Part shown: one piece after another, positions 1 through 7,975 of the stretch
Position numbering within the stretch: position 1 is the first letter of the stretch
Layout of the letters: every line of letters starts with the position of its first letter
Source of the DNA: Flavobacterium sp. AED
GTDB lineage: Bacteria > Bacteroidota > Bacteroidia > Flavobacteriales > Flavobacteriaceae
Assembly: GCF_000812945.1 (NCBI RefSeq)
Contig: NZ_JSYM01000001.1
Location: 992,001-1,056,000, forward strand
DNA length: 64,000 nt
Direction of reading: 5' to 3'
Position numbers and translations under genes: made by a program
Notes under the pieces: model-generated
Seen by the model: only the letters and a program-made list of their open reading frames with translations
The model's database searches: none
Told to the model about the DNA's origin: nothing

Positions 1-300
1 ATTGATAAACGGCGAATACGTTTCCCGTGAGGCTTGCGCCAAATCGCGTTGGGTTACAATTCCCAATCGTGCGCTTAAACTTTGCAACAAAAGCGCCATC
101 ATATTACTCATCAATAAAACCCAAAGCAAGGCATAACCAAACTGGCTTCCGCCGGCAATATCTGTAGCCCAATTTCCTGGATCCATATAACCAACACTGA
201 TTAAATAGGCAGGCCCAAAAAAGGCTAGTATTTTTCTAAAGACTGATTTTTTATTTTGAGTAGAAACCGATTGGTGTACTTCTTCTAAAGATTTTCCCAT
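1..300 (-). CDS. mntH: Nramp-family divalent metal (Mn/Fe) transporter, N-terminal part
   Basis: The minus strand reads in frame from an ATG at 300 to the window edge, giving about the first 100 residues. The stretch [19 protein letters not shown] carries the DPGN motif of the first transmembrane helix of Nramp transporters, which binds the metal ion. It is followed by [11 protein letters not shown] and [17 protein letters not shown], the usual Nramp TM1b-TM2 region. The protein should be a proton-coupled manganese/iron importer of the inner membrane. The C-terminal part lies outside the window. It is divergent from the outer-membrane protein gene at 386, with only 85 bp between them and a palindrome in the gap. 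The family call is confident; the metal preference is inferred. Confidence 0.9.
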   Translation of the reverse strand, partial: MGKSLEEVHQSVSTQNKKSVFRKILAFFGPAYLISVGYMDPGNWATDIAGGSQFGYALLWVLLMSNMMALLLQSLSARLGIVTQRDLAQASRETYSPFIN

Positions 301-353
301 TTTTTTAATTTATAGGAGCAAATATAATAAATTTTTATATATAAAATATATTT

Positions 354-369
354 TTTAGATTTGTCTAAA
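354..369. promoter_or_regulatory. Inverted repeat, candidate metalloregulator operator
   Basis: TTTAGA-N4-TCTAAA is a perfect 6-bp inverted repeat in the 85-bp gap between mntH and the divergent outer-membrane protein gene. A further half-site, TTTAG, follows at about 376-380. The shape is like the operators of DtxR/MntR-type repressors, which commonly control mntH. Assignment to such a regulator is inference. Confidence 0.45.
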
Positions 370-385
370 TTTTTATTTAGAAATC

Positions 386-1141
386 ATGAAAAAACATAAT
401 GTATTATTAGTTATAATGTTGTCACTTTCCAACATGCTATTTTCGCAAGATTACCCATCCATTCAAACCGACAGACCAGACCAGACGGAGTGTCCTTTCA
501 TTACACCCAAGAATTATTTTCAACTGGAAAATGGTTTCATTTATGAAAAAAGCAATACCAATTCAACCGAAATTGTTGTCCCTACAGTTTTAACCCGTTT
601 TGGAATAAATGACCATTTTGAGTTGCGTTTAATCACGGAATATGTGATTGATAAAAATAATTTTGAAAAAATATCTGGATTTAACCCAATAATGATAGGA
701 TTCAAAACCCGACTTTTGAAAGAAAAGGGAATAATTCCAGTTACCTCTTTTATTGCTCACATATCAATTCCTAAAGTGGCTTCTAAAAATTTTAAAACCT
801 CTTTTTATGCTCCTGAATTTAGATTCACAATGCAACACACCATCTCAGATAAACAATCATTAAGTTACAATCTTGGTGCCGAATGGAACGGAGAAACTGC
901 AGAACCAACATTTGTCTATACATTAACAACAGGTTATTCCATCACTGAAAAAATAGGCGGTTATATTGAACTCTATGGTTTTGTACCGCAAATAGAGAAA
1001 CCAGACCATCGGTTTGATGCTGGATTAACCTACTTATTCAATCCAAACCATCAATTGGATATTTCTGGCGGAATAGGATTGTCTAAATCTTCTCCAAAAT
1101 ATTTTGTAGCATTAGGTTATTCGTTTCGATTTAAAATCTGA
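386..1141 (+). CDS. Outer-membrane beta-barrel protein (Phenol_MetA_deg-like)
   Basis: The 251-residue protein starts with a signal peptide (MKKHNVLLVIMLSLSNMLFSQ). It continues with IQTDRPDQTE, the N-terminal signature of small barrel proteins often annotated as transporter or MetA-pathway-of-phenol-degradation proteins. Alternating aromatic/polar strands run to a C-terminal YSFRFKI, as expected for a barrel ending in an aromatic-rich strand. The substrate is unknown. Being divergent from mntH across a shared palindrome suggests joint regulation and possibly a metal-related role, but that is inference from position only. Confidence 0.7.
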   Translation: MKKHNVLLVIMLSLSNMLFSQDYPSIQTDRPDQTECPFITPKNYFQLENGFIYEKSNTNSTEIVVPTVLTRFGINDHFELRLITEYVIDKNNFEKISGFNPIMIGFKTRLLKEKGIIPVTSFIAHISIPKVASKNFKTSFYAPEFRFTMQHTISDKQSLSYNLGAEWNGETAEPTFVYTLTTGYSITEKIGGYIELYGFVPQIEKPDHRFDAGLTYLFNPNHQLDISGGIGLSKSSPKYFVALGYSFRFKI

Positions 1142-1192
1142 TTTCGTTCCTTTAAAATTGACTATTTTTGATAAAAATTGCCATCAATCTAA

Positions 1193-2344
1193 ATGAAACA
1201 CTTCGATTACATCTTTACCGGAACTGGATTATCTGCTTTGATGACCGTTTATAAAATGGTGCTTTCGGGAAAATTTAAAGATAAAAGCATTTTGCTTATT
1301 GATGAAAATACTAAAAAAACAAACGACAGAACTTGGTGTTTCTGGGAAGAACAAGAAATAATTTGGGAAGATTCAATTTCTAAGAAATGGGATTCAGCTT
1401 TGTTTGCTAATGAAGACTTTCGTAGGGATTTAGATTTAAAACCGTATCAATACAATATGGTGAAAGGCTTGGATTTTTACAACCAAGTGTTTGATTTGAT
1501 TTCGAAACAAGAAAACATCACTTTCGTCAATCAAAAAGTATTGGAAATTGAAGAATCCGAAAATATAATTCTGATACAAACTGATGCTGAAAGTTTCTCC
1601 TGTTCTAAGCTTTTTAATAGCATTTACAATAAACAAAAAGCTGAAAATCAGTCCAAATATCCTGTATTACAACAGCATTTCATTGGTTGGTTTATAAAAA
1701 GCGAACAACCGGTTTTTAATCCGGAACAAGCCACATTCATGGATTTTTCGGTAGAACAAAGAGGAAATACACGCTTTATGTACGTATTGCCAACTTCCGA
1801 AACCGAAGCTTTACTGGAATACACTTTGTTTTCACACAATCATCTTGAAAAAGCGGAGTATGAAACTGAAATCAAAAAATACATTCAAAATCTGGGCATT
1901 ACTAATTACGAAATCATAGAAAAAGAACAAGGAAGTATTCCTATGACCTGTTATCCTTTTTGGAAATTGAACACCAAAAATGTCATTAATATAGGTACTT
2001 CTGGTGGTTGGACCAAAGCCAGCACTGGGTATACTTTTAAAAATTCTGATAAAAAATCCACTGAATTGGTTTCATTTCTGCAAACAGAGACTGATTTCAC
2101 GAAGTTCCATAAAAAGAGTAAATTCTGGTTTTATGATTTGTTGCTTTTGGATATTTTAGACCGAAAAAACGAATTGGGAAGCACAATTTTTTCTTCCATG
2201 TTCAAAAAAGGAAATCCTACGTTGATTTTTAAATTTCTGGACGAAGAAACTTCTTTTCAAGAGGACATTCAGGTGATATTAAAATGTCCTAAAATGCTAT
2301 TTATTAAAGCACTATTTCGTGTTATATTCAAAAAAACAAAATAA
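1193..2344 (+). CDS. crtY: Lycopene beta-cyclase
   Basis: The 383-residue flavoprotein begins with a dinucleotide-binding region (DYIFTGTGLSAL, residues 4-15). It carries NDRTWCFWE (about residues 44-52), the conserved motif of the CrtY lycopene cyclases of Bacteroidota and Proteobacteria. The C-terminal FLDEETSFQEDIQVILKCP also fits the family. It cyclises the ends of lycopene to beta-carotene, the precursor of zeaxanthin-type yellow pigments of flavobacteria. A -7 type element, TATTTTTG, lies at 1163-1170, 22 bp before the start. No other carotenoid genes are next to it, so it stands apart from any crt cluster. Confidence 0.9.
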   Translation: MKHFDYIFTGTGLSALMTVYKMVLSGKFKDKSILLIDENTKKTNDRTWCFWEEQEIIWEDSISKKWDSALFANEDFRRDLDLKPYQYNMVKGLDFYNQVFDLISKQENITFVNQKVLEIEESENIILIQTDAESFSCSKLFNSIYNKQKAENQSKYPVLQQHFIGWFIKSEQPVFNPEQATFMDFSVEQRGNTRFMYVLPTSETEALLEYTLFSHNHLEKAEYETEIKKYIQNLGITNYEIIEKEQGSIPMTCYPFWKLNTKNVINIGTSGGWTKASTGYTFKNSDKKSTELVSFLQTETDFTKFHKKSKFWFYDLLLLDILDRKNELGSTIFSSMFKKGNPTLIFKFLDEETSFQEDIQVILKCPKMLFIKALFRVIFKKTK

Positions 2345-2401
2345 CAATCAAACTATAACAAAACTTTATAGTACAAATAAACCTGTTGGATTTAAACTTT
2401 G

Positions 2402-2409
2402 TAACTTTG
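2402..2409 (+). promoter_or_regulatory. Candidate -7 element of bacilliredoxin gene
   Basis: TAACTTTG matches the Bacteroidota -7 consensus TAnnTTTG and is 44 bp upstream of the ATG at 2454. No good -33 TTTG is visible at the usual 19-21 bp spacing, so this rests on the -7 match alone. Confidence 0.45.
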
Positions 2410-2453
2410 CATAATTAAACTAAGAAAATTTTAAACTTTTTAAAATAAAAAAT

Positions 2454-2864
2454 ATGTATCCAGAAGAAATGGTAAAACCGATGCAAGCTGAATTAACAGC
2501 TGCAGGTTTTCAAGATTTACATAGTGCTGAAGCAGTTGAAAACGCAATGAAAGCTGAAGGTACAACACTAGTGGTCGTAAACTCAGTTTGTGGTTGTGCT
2601 GCAAGAAACGCGCGTCCGGGAGCAAAAATGAGCTTAGATGGGGCAAAAAAACCAGACCATTTAATTACCGTTTTTGCAGGTGTTGACAAAGATGCAGTTG
2701 ACGCTGCAAGACAACATATGTTCCCTTTTCCTCCGTCATCGCCAAGTATGGCTTTATTCAAAAACGGAGAATTAGTTCACATGTTAGAACGTCACCATAT
2801 TGAAGGTCGTCCAGCAGAATTAATTGCTGAAAACCTAAAAGATGCTTTCAACGAGTATTGTTAA
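2454..2864 (+). CDS. BrxA/BrxB-family bacilliredoxin
   Basis: The 136-residue protein matches the YphP/YqiW family over its full length. It begins MYPEEMVKPM and has the redox motif Cys46-Gly-Cys48 in VNSVCGCAARNARPG. The family end is intact, including FPPSSPSMALFKNGELVHM, HHIEGR and a final Cys. In Bacillus these proteins remove bacillithiol from S-bacillithiolated proteins. Whether this organism makes bacillithiol cannot be told from this window. It is a single-gene unit with its own -7 element and a strong terminator. Confidence 0.9.
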   Translation: MYPEEMVKPMQAELTAAGFQDLHSAEAVENAMKAEGTTLVVVNSVCGCAARNARPGAKMSLDGAKKPDHLITVFAGVDKDAVDAARQHMFPFPPSSPSMALFKNGELVHMLERHHIEGRPAELIAENLKDAFNEYC

Positions 2865-2886
2865 TTCAATAAAAAGAAATAAAAAA

Positions 2887-2920
2887 CCACGATTCGCTTT
2901 TGCTGAATCGTGGTTTTTTT
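2887..2920. terminator. Bidirectional intrinsic terminator
   Basis: CCACGATTC (2887-2895) pairs with GAATCGTGG (2905-2913). There is an A-run before and a T-run after, so the hairpin works in both directions. It sits between the convergent bacilliredoxin gene and the PAS-protein gene. Confidence 0.85.
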
Positions 2921-2944
2921 ATGACTATTTCTCAAAAGAAAACA

Positions 2945-5485
2945 TTAAGTAACGGTGTCGCCCCCTTTTCTAAAACCGATTAACTTTCGGTATTTTAATT
3001 CCGTTTCTTTCAATTCCTCTTCCATCTGTTTGTATTTACTGATGTCTTTTATGGTTACAACGGCAGCAACCACGTTATTATCCTGATCCACTAATGGCCT
3101 GCCGCTAATAAGAACTCTTCTCTTTTGTTGCGCAACGGGGTTCCAAAGAACAACTTCAACATCGTTTGTTTCCTCTCCATCCAACGCCCGTTCCATGGGT
3201 AATTTTTGGGAAGGAAATACCGTTTTTTCATCAGGAAAATACAGCTCAAAATGATCCGTTAAATTAGACGATATTTTATCATCCTCTTCTATTCCAAAAA
3301 TTTCATTGGCCATATAATTAGCCATTACTACTTTCCTGTCTGCATTGGCAACAATAACACCCTCACTAATATTCTCCAAAATCAATCGTAGCTTTTCTTC
3401 ATTCTCATACAATTCATCCACTACTTTTTTACTTTCAGTAATATCTCTCACAAAACCAATAAAAAGATATTTTTCACCCATTTTAATAGGTGAAATACTA
3501 ATAGACACCGGAAATTCAGCTCCATCTTTATTGAGCGCTTCTATATCATATGTTTTATTTAAAAATGGCCCAATTCCCGTCGTTAAAAAATGTTCCATCC
3601 CTTTCTTATGTTCTTCTCTGTAACGTTCAGGAATAATGAATTCATAAAGATGTTTTCCCAAAACTTCGGCAATTTTCCATCCAAAAATAGACTCTGCCTT
3701 TGGATTCCATCTCAAAACATTGCTTTCACTGTCAATAACGATAACCGGATCAGGGGCACCATCGAAAATGCTTTGTATTTGCTGTTCGTTCTCTTTTAAT
3801 TTCTGGGTGTAATTATTTAACATTTCTTCATCAAGCCTTTTTTGGGTGATATCACGTAAAACTGCATATATCATTCCTGCTTTAATATCCGTTGCTATCA
3901 CTGATTCAGTCCATTTATAGGAACCGTCTTTGCATAATAAAGGAAACATAACCTCTGCCTCTACCGGCTCTCCTTTCAAACGTTTTTCCCTTCTTTCACT
4001 GACAATTTTCACATAATCTGGATGAAGCAGATCTAAAAGTGATATTTTCTCTAAGTCACTTTGATTATACCCCAAAATTTTAGTGAATGAAGGGTTAATT
4101 TTTATGATTTTATTTCCTTTTTCAACAAAAAAAGCATCAAATGACATCTCAAAAAAACTGTTGACTATTTTTAAGGATTGTTCATCTTTAACTTTATCAG
4201 TAACATCACGCGCAACTGAATACACTATGCCTTGCTGTATATCGATAGTGCTATGCCAGTCCAGCCATTTGTAGGTTCCATCTTTACAACGAACACGGTA
4301 TTCAAAATTTACAATTTCATTTCCTTTTAGAAGCTTAGCTAATACTTCATCGGCAATATTCTTATCATCAGGATGCGTTAATTCCGTAAATTTTATGCTA
4401 TTCATATCGTCTTGGGTGTAACCCAGTGTTTTGGTAAACGCTGGATTTATTTTTATAAAATGCTCCCCTTTTGAAACGACAAGCAAGTTATTAGACATAT
4501 TGAAAAATTTATCGGCAACGACCAAAGAGTCTTCAATTTCTTTTTTAGCGGTAATATCGCTGGCAATTGCATACAACAATCCGGTTGAGGGGTCTGGATA
4601 GGTTGACCAAGAAAGCCATTTTATTGACCCATCTTTACAGATATATCTATTTTCGAAATTTATTGTTGAAACACCGGTCTGAAGTTTAGCAACTTCTTTT
4701 TTTGTAACATCAATATCATCAGGGACCGTAAATTCCAGAAAGGGTTTACTCAATAACTCTTGCTCAGAATATCCTAAGATCTTACTGGCTGCCGGATTAA
4801 CCTTTATAAATTTATCCTTTGAGGCTATAACCATAATATCTAATGACATGTTAAAGAACTTATCTGCCGCTTTAAATGAGTCTTCTAATTTCTTTCTTTC
4901 TGAGATATCCGTCGAAATTCCACCAATAGCATAAATCCTTCCTATTGAATCATACAAAGGAAATTTTACTGCAATATAAGTATGAGGACCGTCCGATTGT
5001 TGGATAGTTTCTTCTGTTTTAAGTTCTCTTAGTGCTTTTGCCACTTCAAGATCAGAATTTCGATAAACATCCGCCACTTCTTTTGGTAAAAAATCATGGT
5101 CTGTTTTCCCTATTATTTCTTCATTGGGGATTTGAAATAAAGATCCAAATTGTTTATTGACCAATAAATATTCTCCATTTATTTTTTTTATAAAGATGGG
5201 ATTCGAAGTGTTATCAATGATAGATTGAAGCAGTTGTTTGTTTTCTAATAATAAGTTTTGGGAAATGTTTTTAGCCCGTAATTGAGCCATAATAATAAAA
5301 TAGACTACGGTCAGTAAAACAATGGAAAGGACAAATAAAGAAAGTTCTATCCAGTTTAACATGGAATCCATTGTTTGGTCTCTTTGCTCATTAAGCCGCG
5401 AAATAAAAACCCATCCTGAAGCAATGACAACTAGTAAATTGACAATAAACCCCAGCAATATTTTTTTTTCAAAGGAAATTTTCAT
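2945..5485 (-). CDS. Membrane protein with six PAS domains and no output domain
   Basis: With the start at MKISFEKK (ATG at 5485) the protein has 846 residues; an in-frame ATG at 5536 would add 17. Two transmembrane helices come first (about residues 8-26 and 49-67). Six PAS/PAC repeats of about 120 residues follow, recognisable by LGYSEQEL-, LGYTQDD- and LGYNQSD-type cores and by repeated D(I/V)T(E/A/D/Q)K linkers. PAS 2, 3 and 4 are close tandem copies. After the last PAS and a coiled linker (EEELKETELKYRKLI) the frame stops at GFRKGGDTVT. No histidine kinase, GGDEF or HTH follows, and only 80 bp separate the stop from the next gene. It may be a truncated hybrid kinase or a partner protein that signals through another kinase. 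Confidence 0.85.
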   Translation of the reverse strand: MKISFEKKILLGFIVNLLVVIASGWVFISRLNEQRDQTMDSMLNWIELSLFVLSIVLLTVVYFIIMAQLRAKNISQNLLLENKQLLQSIIDNTSNPIFIKKINGEYLLVNKQFGSLFQIPNEEIIGKTDHDFLPKEVADVYRNSDLEVAKALRELKTEETIQQSDGPHTYIAVKFPLYDSIGRIYAIGGISTDISERKKLEDSFKAADKFFNMSLDIMVIASKDKFIKVNPAASKILGYSEQELLSKPFLEFTVPDDIDVTKKEVAKLQTGVSTINFENRYICKDGSIKWLSWSTYPDPSTGLLYAIASDITAKKEIEDSLVVADKFFNMSNNLLVVSKGEHFIKINPAFTKTLGYTQDDMNSIKFTELTHPDDKNIADEVLAKLLKGNEIVNFEYRVRCKDGTYKWLDWHSTIDIQQGIVYSVARDVTDKVKDEQSLKIVNSFFEMSFDAFFVEKGNKIIKINPSFTKILGYNQSDLEKISLLDLLHPDYVKIVSERREKRLKGEPVEAEVMFPLLCKDGSYKWTESVIATDIKAGMIYAVLRDITQKRLDEEMLNNYTQKLKENEQQIQSIFDGAPDPVIVIDSESNVLRWNPKAESIFGWKIAEVLGKHLYEFIIPERYREEHKKGMEHFLTTGIGPFLNKTYDIEALNKDGAEFPVSISISPIKMGEKYLFIGFVRDITESKKVVDELYENEEKLRLILENISEGVIVANADRKVVMANYMANEIFGIEEDDKISSNLTDHFELYFPDEKTVFPSQKLPMERALDGEETNDVEVVLWNPVAQQKRRVLISGRPLVDQDNNVVAAVVTIKDISKYKQMEEELKETELKYRKLIGFRKGGDTVT

Positions 5486-5621
5486 GGTAAAAATGGCGTT
5501 AAATTTAACATTTATTAACCGCAACAAACCGAACAATCATCTACATATATACATGAAAGTTAGTGAATTATATTCAATTAGCAAAAACGATTTTTACACA
5601 TCCTCATCGCTAATTTTGTTT

Positions 5622-5742
5622 GGAGCAATTTTCCGCTATCCGTTGCAAATGAAATTCACTGAACTCCAATTAAAATAAAATTATAGTGAATTAATTTTTA
5701 TCGTTTAAAAAACAATAAAGGATTTCCACTATTATCGGGGCC
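5622..5742 (-). ncRNA. Structured intergenic element (Flavo-1-like), copy 1
   Basis: Read on the minus strand this starts GGCCCCGATAATAGTGGAAA, TCC and ends CAACGGATAGCGG, AAAATTGCTCC. Both ends match the elements at 18749 and 63216, with an AT-rich hairpin arm between them (TTCACTATAAT near ATTATAGTGAA). It fills most of the gap between the PAS gene and trhO (5486-5863) and lies in the leader direction of the PAS gene. The resemblance to the Flavo-1 RNA motif of flavobacteria is from memory and was not tested. The rest of this gap holds only the trhO promoter and AT-rich sequence. Confidence 0.45.
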
Positions 5743-5786
5743 TGGCATTTGGGATTAGCAAATTATTTCATTTCCAAATTATTTGT

Positions 5787-5794
5787 TACTTTTG
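5787..5794 (+). promoter_or_regulatory. Candidate -7 element of trhO
   Basis: TACTTTTG fits TAnnTTTG and lies 69 bp before the trhO ATG. A TTTC at 5766-5769 could serve as a weak -33 element with 17-bp spacing. Confidence 0.45.
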
Positions 5795-5863
5795 CACCGT
5801 TCAAGAAAATTGACTTGAATATTTTATCGAAAATAAATTTCTCAACTTAAAACTGTTTATAGC

Positions 5864-7219
5864 ATGCAACTGTATAACACCTTAAGCGCAGAAGAAAGAG
5901 CCATCATGATTGATGATGCCGGAAAACAACGTCTTACGCTGTCTTTCTATGCTTATGCGCAAATCTCAGATCCAACACAATTTCGTAACGAATTATTCCT
6001 GGCCTGGAACACTCTTGAAGTCTTGGGTCGAATCTACGTAGCCAGTGAGGGAATCAACGCCCAATTATCACTTCCAGCTGATAATTTCTATGCTTTTAAA
6101 GATTCCATCGAAGTCTATGATTTCATGAAAGGCATTCGTTTGAATATTGCCGTAGAACAAGATGATCATTCGTTCTTGAAACTGACTGTAAAAGTCCGTG
6201 ATAAAATTGTGGCTGATGGTTTAGTGGATGAAACTTTTGATGTAACTAATATAGGAATTCACCTAAAAGCCAAGGAATTCAATGAACTTCTCGAAGACCC
6301 AAACACCATTGTGGTCGATATGCGAAATCATTACGAAAGTGAAATTGGACATTTTACCAAAGCCATAAAGCCAGATGTTGATACATTCCGTGAAAGTTTA
6401 CCAATCATAGAAGAGCAACTTTCTGAACACAAACAGGACAAAAAACTATTGATGTATTGCACCGGAGGAATCCGTTGCGAGAAAGCCAGTGCTTATTTCA
6501 AACACAAAGGTTTTGAAAATGTATACCAACTTGAAGGTGGAATTATTGAATACACACGCCAGGTAAAAGCCGAAGGATTAGAAAGTAAATTCATTGGTAA
6601 AAACTTTGTATTTGATCATCGCTTAGGCGAAAGAATTACGGACGATATCGTTTCTCAATGCCATCAATGTGGAAAACCTTGTGACGTTCATACCAACTGT
6701 GTGAATGAAGGATGCCATTTACTTTTCATCCAATGTGAGGAATGTGCAACGGCGATGGAAGGTTGTTGTTCAGCTGAATGTGTAAGTGTCATTCATTTGC
6801 CGGAAGAAGAACAAAAAGCCATTCGAAGAGGAATAAAAAACGGAAATAAGATCTTCAAAAAAGGAAAATCAGACGTTTTGACTTTCAAAAACAGTGAAGA
6901 AACGCACGGTGTTTTTATTGCTGACAAACCAAAAATTGCAATCAAAAAAGAACAAAAAGTTAAGAAAATTTATATTGGAAAAGGAACCCATTTCTTTCCA
7001 AAACCAAGTATTGGTCAATTTCTTATTGAAGAAAACGAAATCAAAATTGGCGATACCATTCTAATTAAAGGGACTACAACTGGAGAACAAAAATTAGTAA
7101 TCGAAGAAATGCTCGTTAACGATTTAGCTCAAGAAAAAGCGGTCTCTGGAGATACTTGTACTTTTAAACTGCCATTCAGAATTAGATTATCAGATAAATT
7201 GTATAAGATTTTAGACTAA
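5864..7219 (+). CDS. trhO: tRNA uridine(34) hydroxylase TrhO (rhodanese family) with C-terminal extension
   Basis: The 451-residue protein has the TrhO/YceA layout. An N-terminal alpha/beta domain carries the SEGINAQLSLP signature (residues 61-71). A rhodanese domain follows (about 125-235) with the catalytic loop CTGGIRCEK, Cys199 and Cys205. After it comes a Cys-rich segment (266-306) of repeated CxxC and CC motifs. TrhO makes 5-hydroxyuridine at tRNA position 34 using oxygen. E. coli YceA is about 350 residues. This one has an extra C-terminal domain (about 366-451; KIGDTILIKGTTTG, LPFRIRLSDKLYKI) that resembles the beta-barrel at the end of peptidase-U32-type proteins. The core is confident; the extension's identity is inference. 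Confidence 0.9.
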   Translation: MQLYNTLSAEERAIMIDDAGKQRLTLSFYAYAQISDPTQFRNELFLAWNTLEVLGRIYVASEGINAQLSLPADNFYAFKDSIEVYDFMKGIRLNIAVEQDDHSFLKLTVKVRDKIVADGLVDETFDVTNIGIHLKAKEFNELLEDPNTIVVDMRNHYESEIGHFTKAIKPDVDTFRESLPIIEEQLSEHKQDKKLLMYCTGGIRCEKASAYFKHKGFENVYQLEGGIIEYTRQVKAEGLESKFIGKNFVFDHRLGERITDDIVSQCHQCGKPCDVHTNCVNEGCHLLFIQCEECATAMEGCCSAECVSVIHLPEEEQKAIRRGIKNGNKIFKKGKSDVLTFKNSEETHGVFIADKPKIAIKKEQKVKKIYIGKGTHFFPKPSIGQFLIEENEIKIGDTILIKGTTTGEQKLVIEEMLVNDLAQEKAVSGDTCTFKLPFRIRLSDKLYKILD

Positions 7220-7279
7220 TTTAAATACCTTTAACTCCCTATTCTACAATCACATAAAATAACTAAAAATTAAAAAAAA

Positions 7280-7741
7280 ATGAATAACTTATTTTCAAAA
7301 ACAGCGGTTTTAATTTTACTTTTATTAATGTCGATTGGAATAAATGCCCAATCAAAAAGAAATTTAAAACAGGAAGAAACCAATAAAAAAATTGTCTCTA
7401 CTCTTTATCAATCTTTGTTTGGCGACAAAGACACGTCAGCAATTGACAAATATATTGTAGAAGATTACATTCAGCATAATCCTATGGTGGCAGATGGAAG
7501 AAAAGCACTAAAAGATGGAGTTGAAAAATGGTTTGTGGGTGCACCAAAGGAAAAAATTGACATTCAACATATAGCCGCTGATGGTGATTTGGTTTTTATA
7601 CACTTAAAATCTAAAGGTCCTGATGGAAAATTTACTTCAGTTATTGATATTTTTAGACTTAAAAACAACAAAATTGTGGAACATTGGGATGTTATCCAGG
7701 CTGTTCCGGAAAAATCAGCAAATAACCATCCGATGTTTTAA
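7280..7741 (+). CDS. Secreted SnoaL/NTF2-like protein
   Basis: The 153-residue protein has a signal peptide ending near NAQ (residues 1-24). A SnoaL-like cone-shaped domain follows, with EDYIQHNPMVADGR and DIFRLKNNKIVEHWDVIQ, the typical family ends. Such domains are found in ester cyclases and many small predicted enzymes of unknown substrate. The protein is probably periplasmic. It is 60 bp after trhO on the same strand and has its own terminator. No function can be assigned. Confidence 0.75.
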   Translation: MNNLFSKTAVLILLLLMSIGINAQSKRNLKQEETNKKIVSTLYQSLFGDKDTSAIDKYIVEDYIQHNPMVADGRKALKDGVEKWFVGAPKEKIDIQHIAADGDLVFIHLKSKGPDGKFTSVIDIFRLKNNKIVEHWDVIQAVPEKSANNHPMF

Positions 7742-7788
7742 TTTGTTAAAACAATTAAATCCATCGGTTTTAATTCCTATTTCTTATC

Positions 7789-7829
7789 AAAGCTGCTTGA
7801 AATCAAATAATTTCAAGCAGCTTTTTTTT
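7789..7829 (+). terminator. Intrinsic terminator
   Basis: AAGCTGCTTGAAAT (7790-7803) pairs perfectly with ATTTCAAGCAGCTT (7810-7823) and is followed by a T-run to 7829. It ends the trhO / SnoaL-like transcript. Confidence 0.9.
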
Positions 7830-7885
7830 GTCAAAAACTCCTTTTTTTAGCGTCTAAAAATTTATGATTTTAGTAGTATTTTGAC

Positions 7886-7918
7886 TTTGAAACATTCAAT
7901 CAAAAAATACTATCTTTA
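7886..7918 (+). promoter_or_regulatory. Promoter of ricT-gldH-PBP1A
   Basis: TTTG (7886-7889), 21 bp, then TATCTTTA (7911-7918, one mismatch to TAnnTTTG). Spacing and motifs fit the flavobacterial housekeeping promoter. The ATG at 7976 gives a leader of about 50 nt. Confidence 0.55.
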
Positions 7919-7975
7919 CACATTAAACGTTTTAAGAACTTAAGTTGTGCAAGTCACAACACTACATATAAGATT

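Noticed and set aside
5322..5678. Plus-strand 118-codon open frame across the start of the PAS gene
   Set aside because: It is antisense to the PAS coding region and the intergenic element, with no start signal or recognisable protein pattern.
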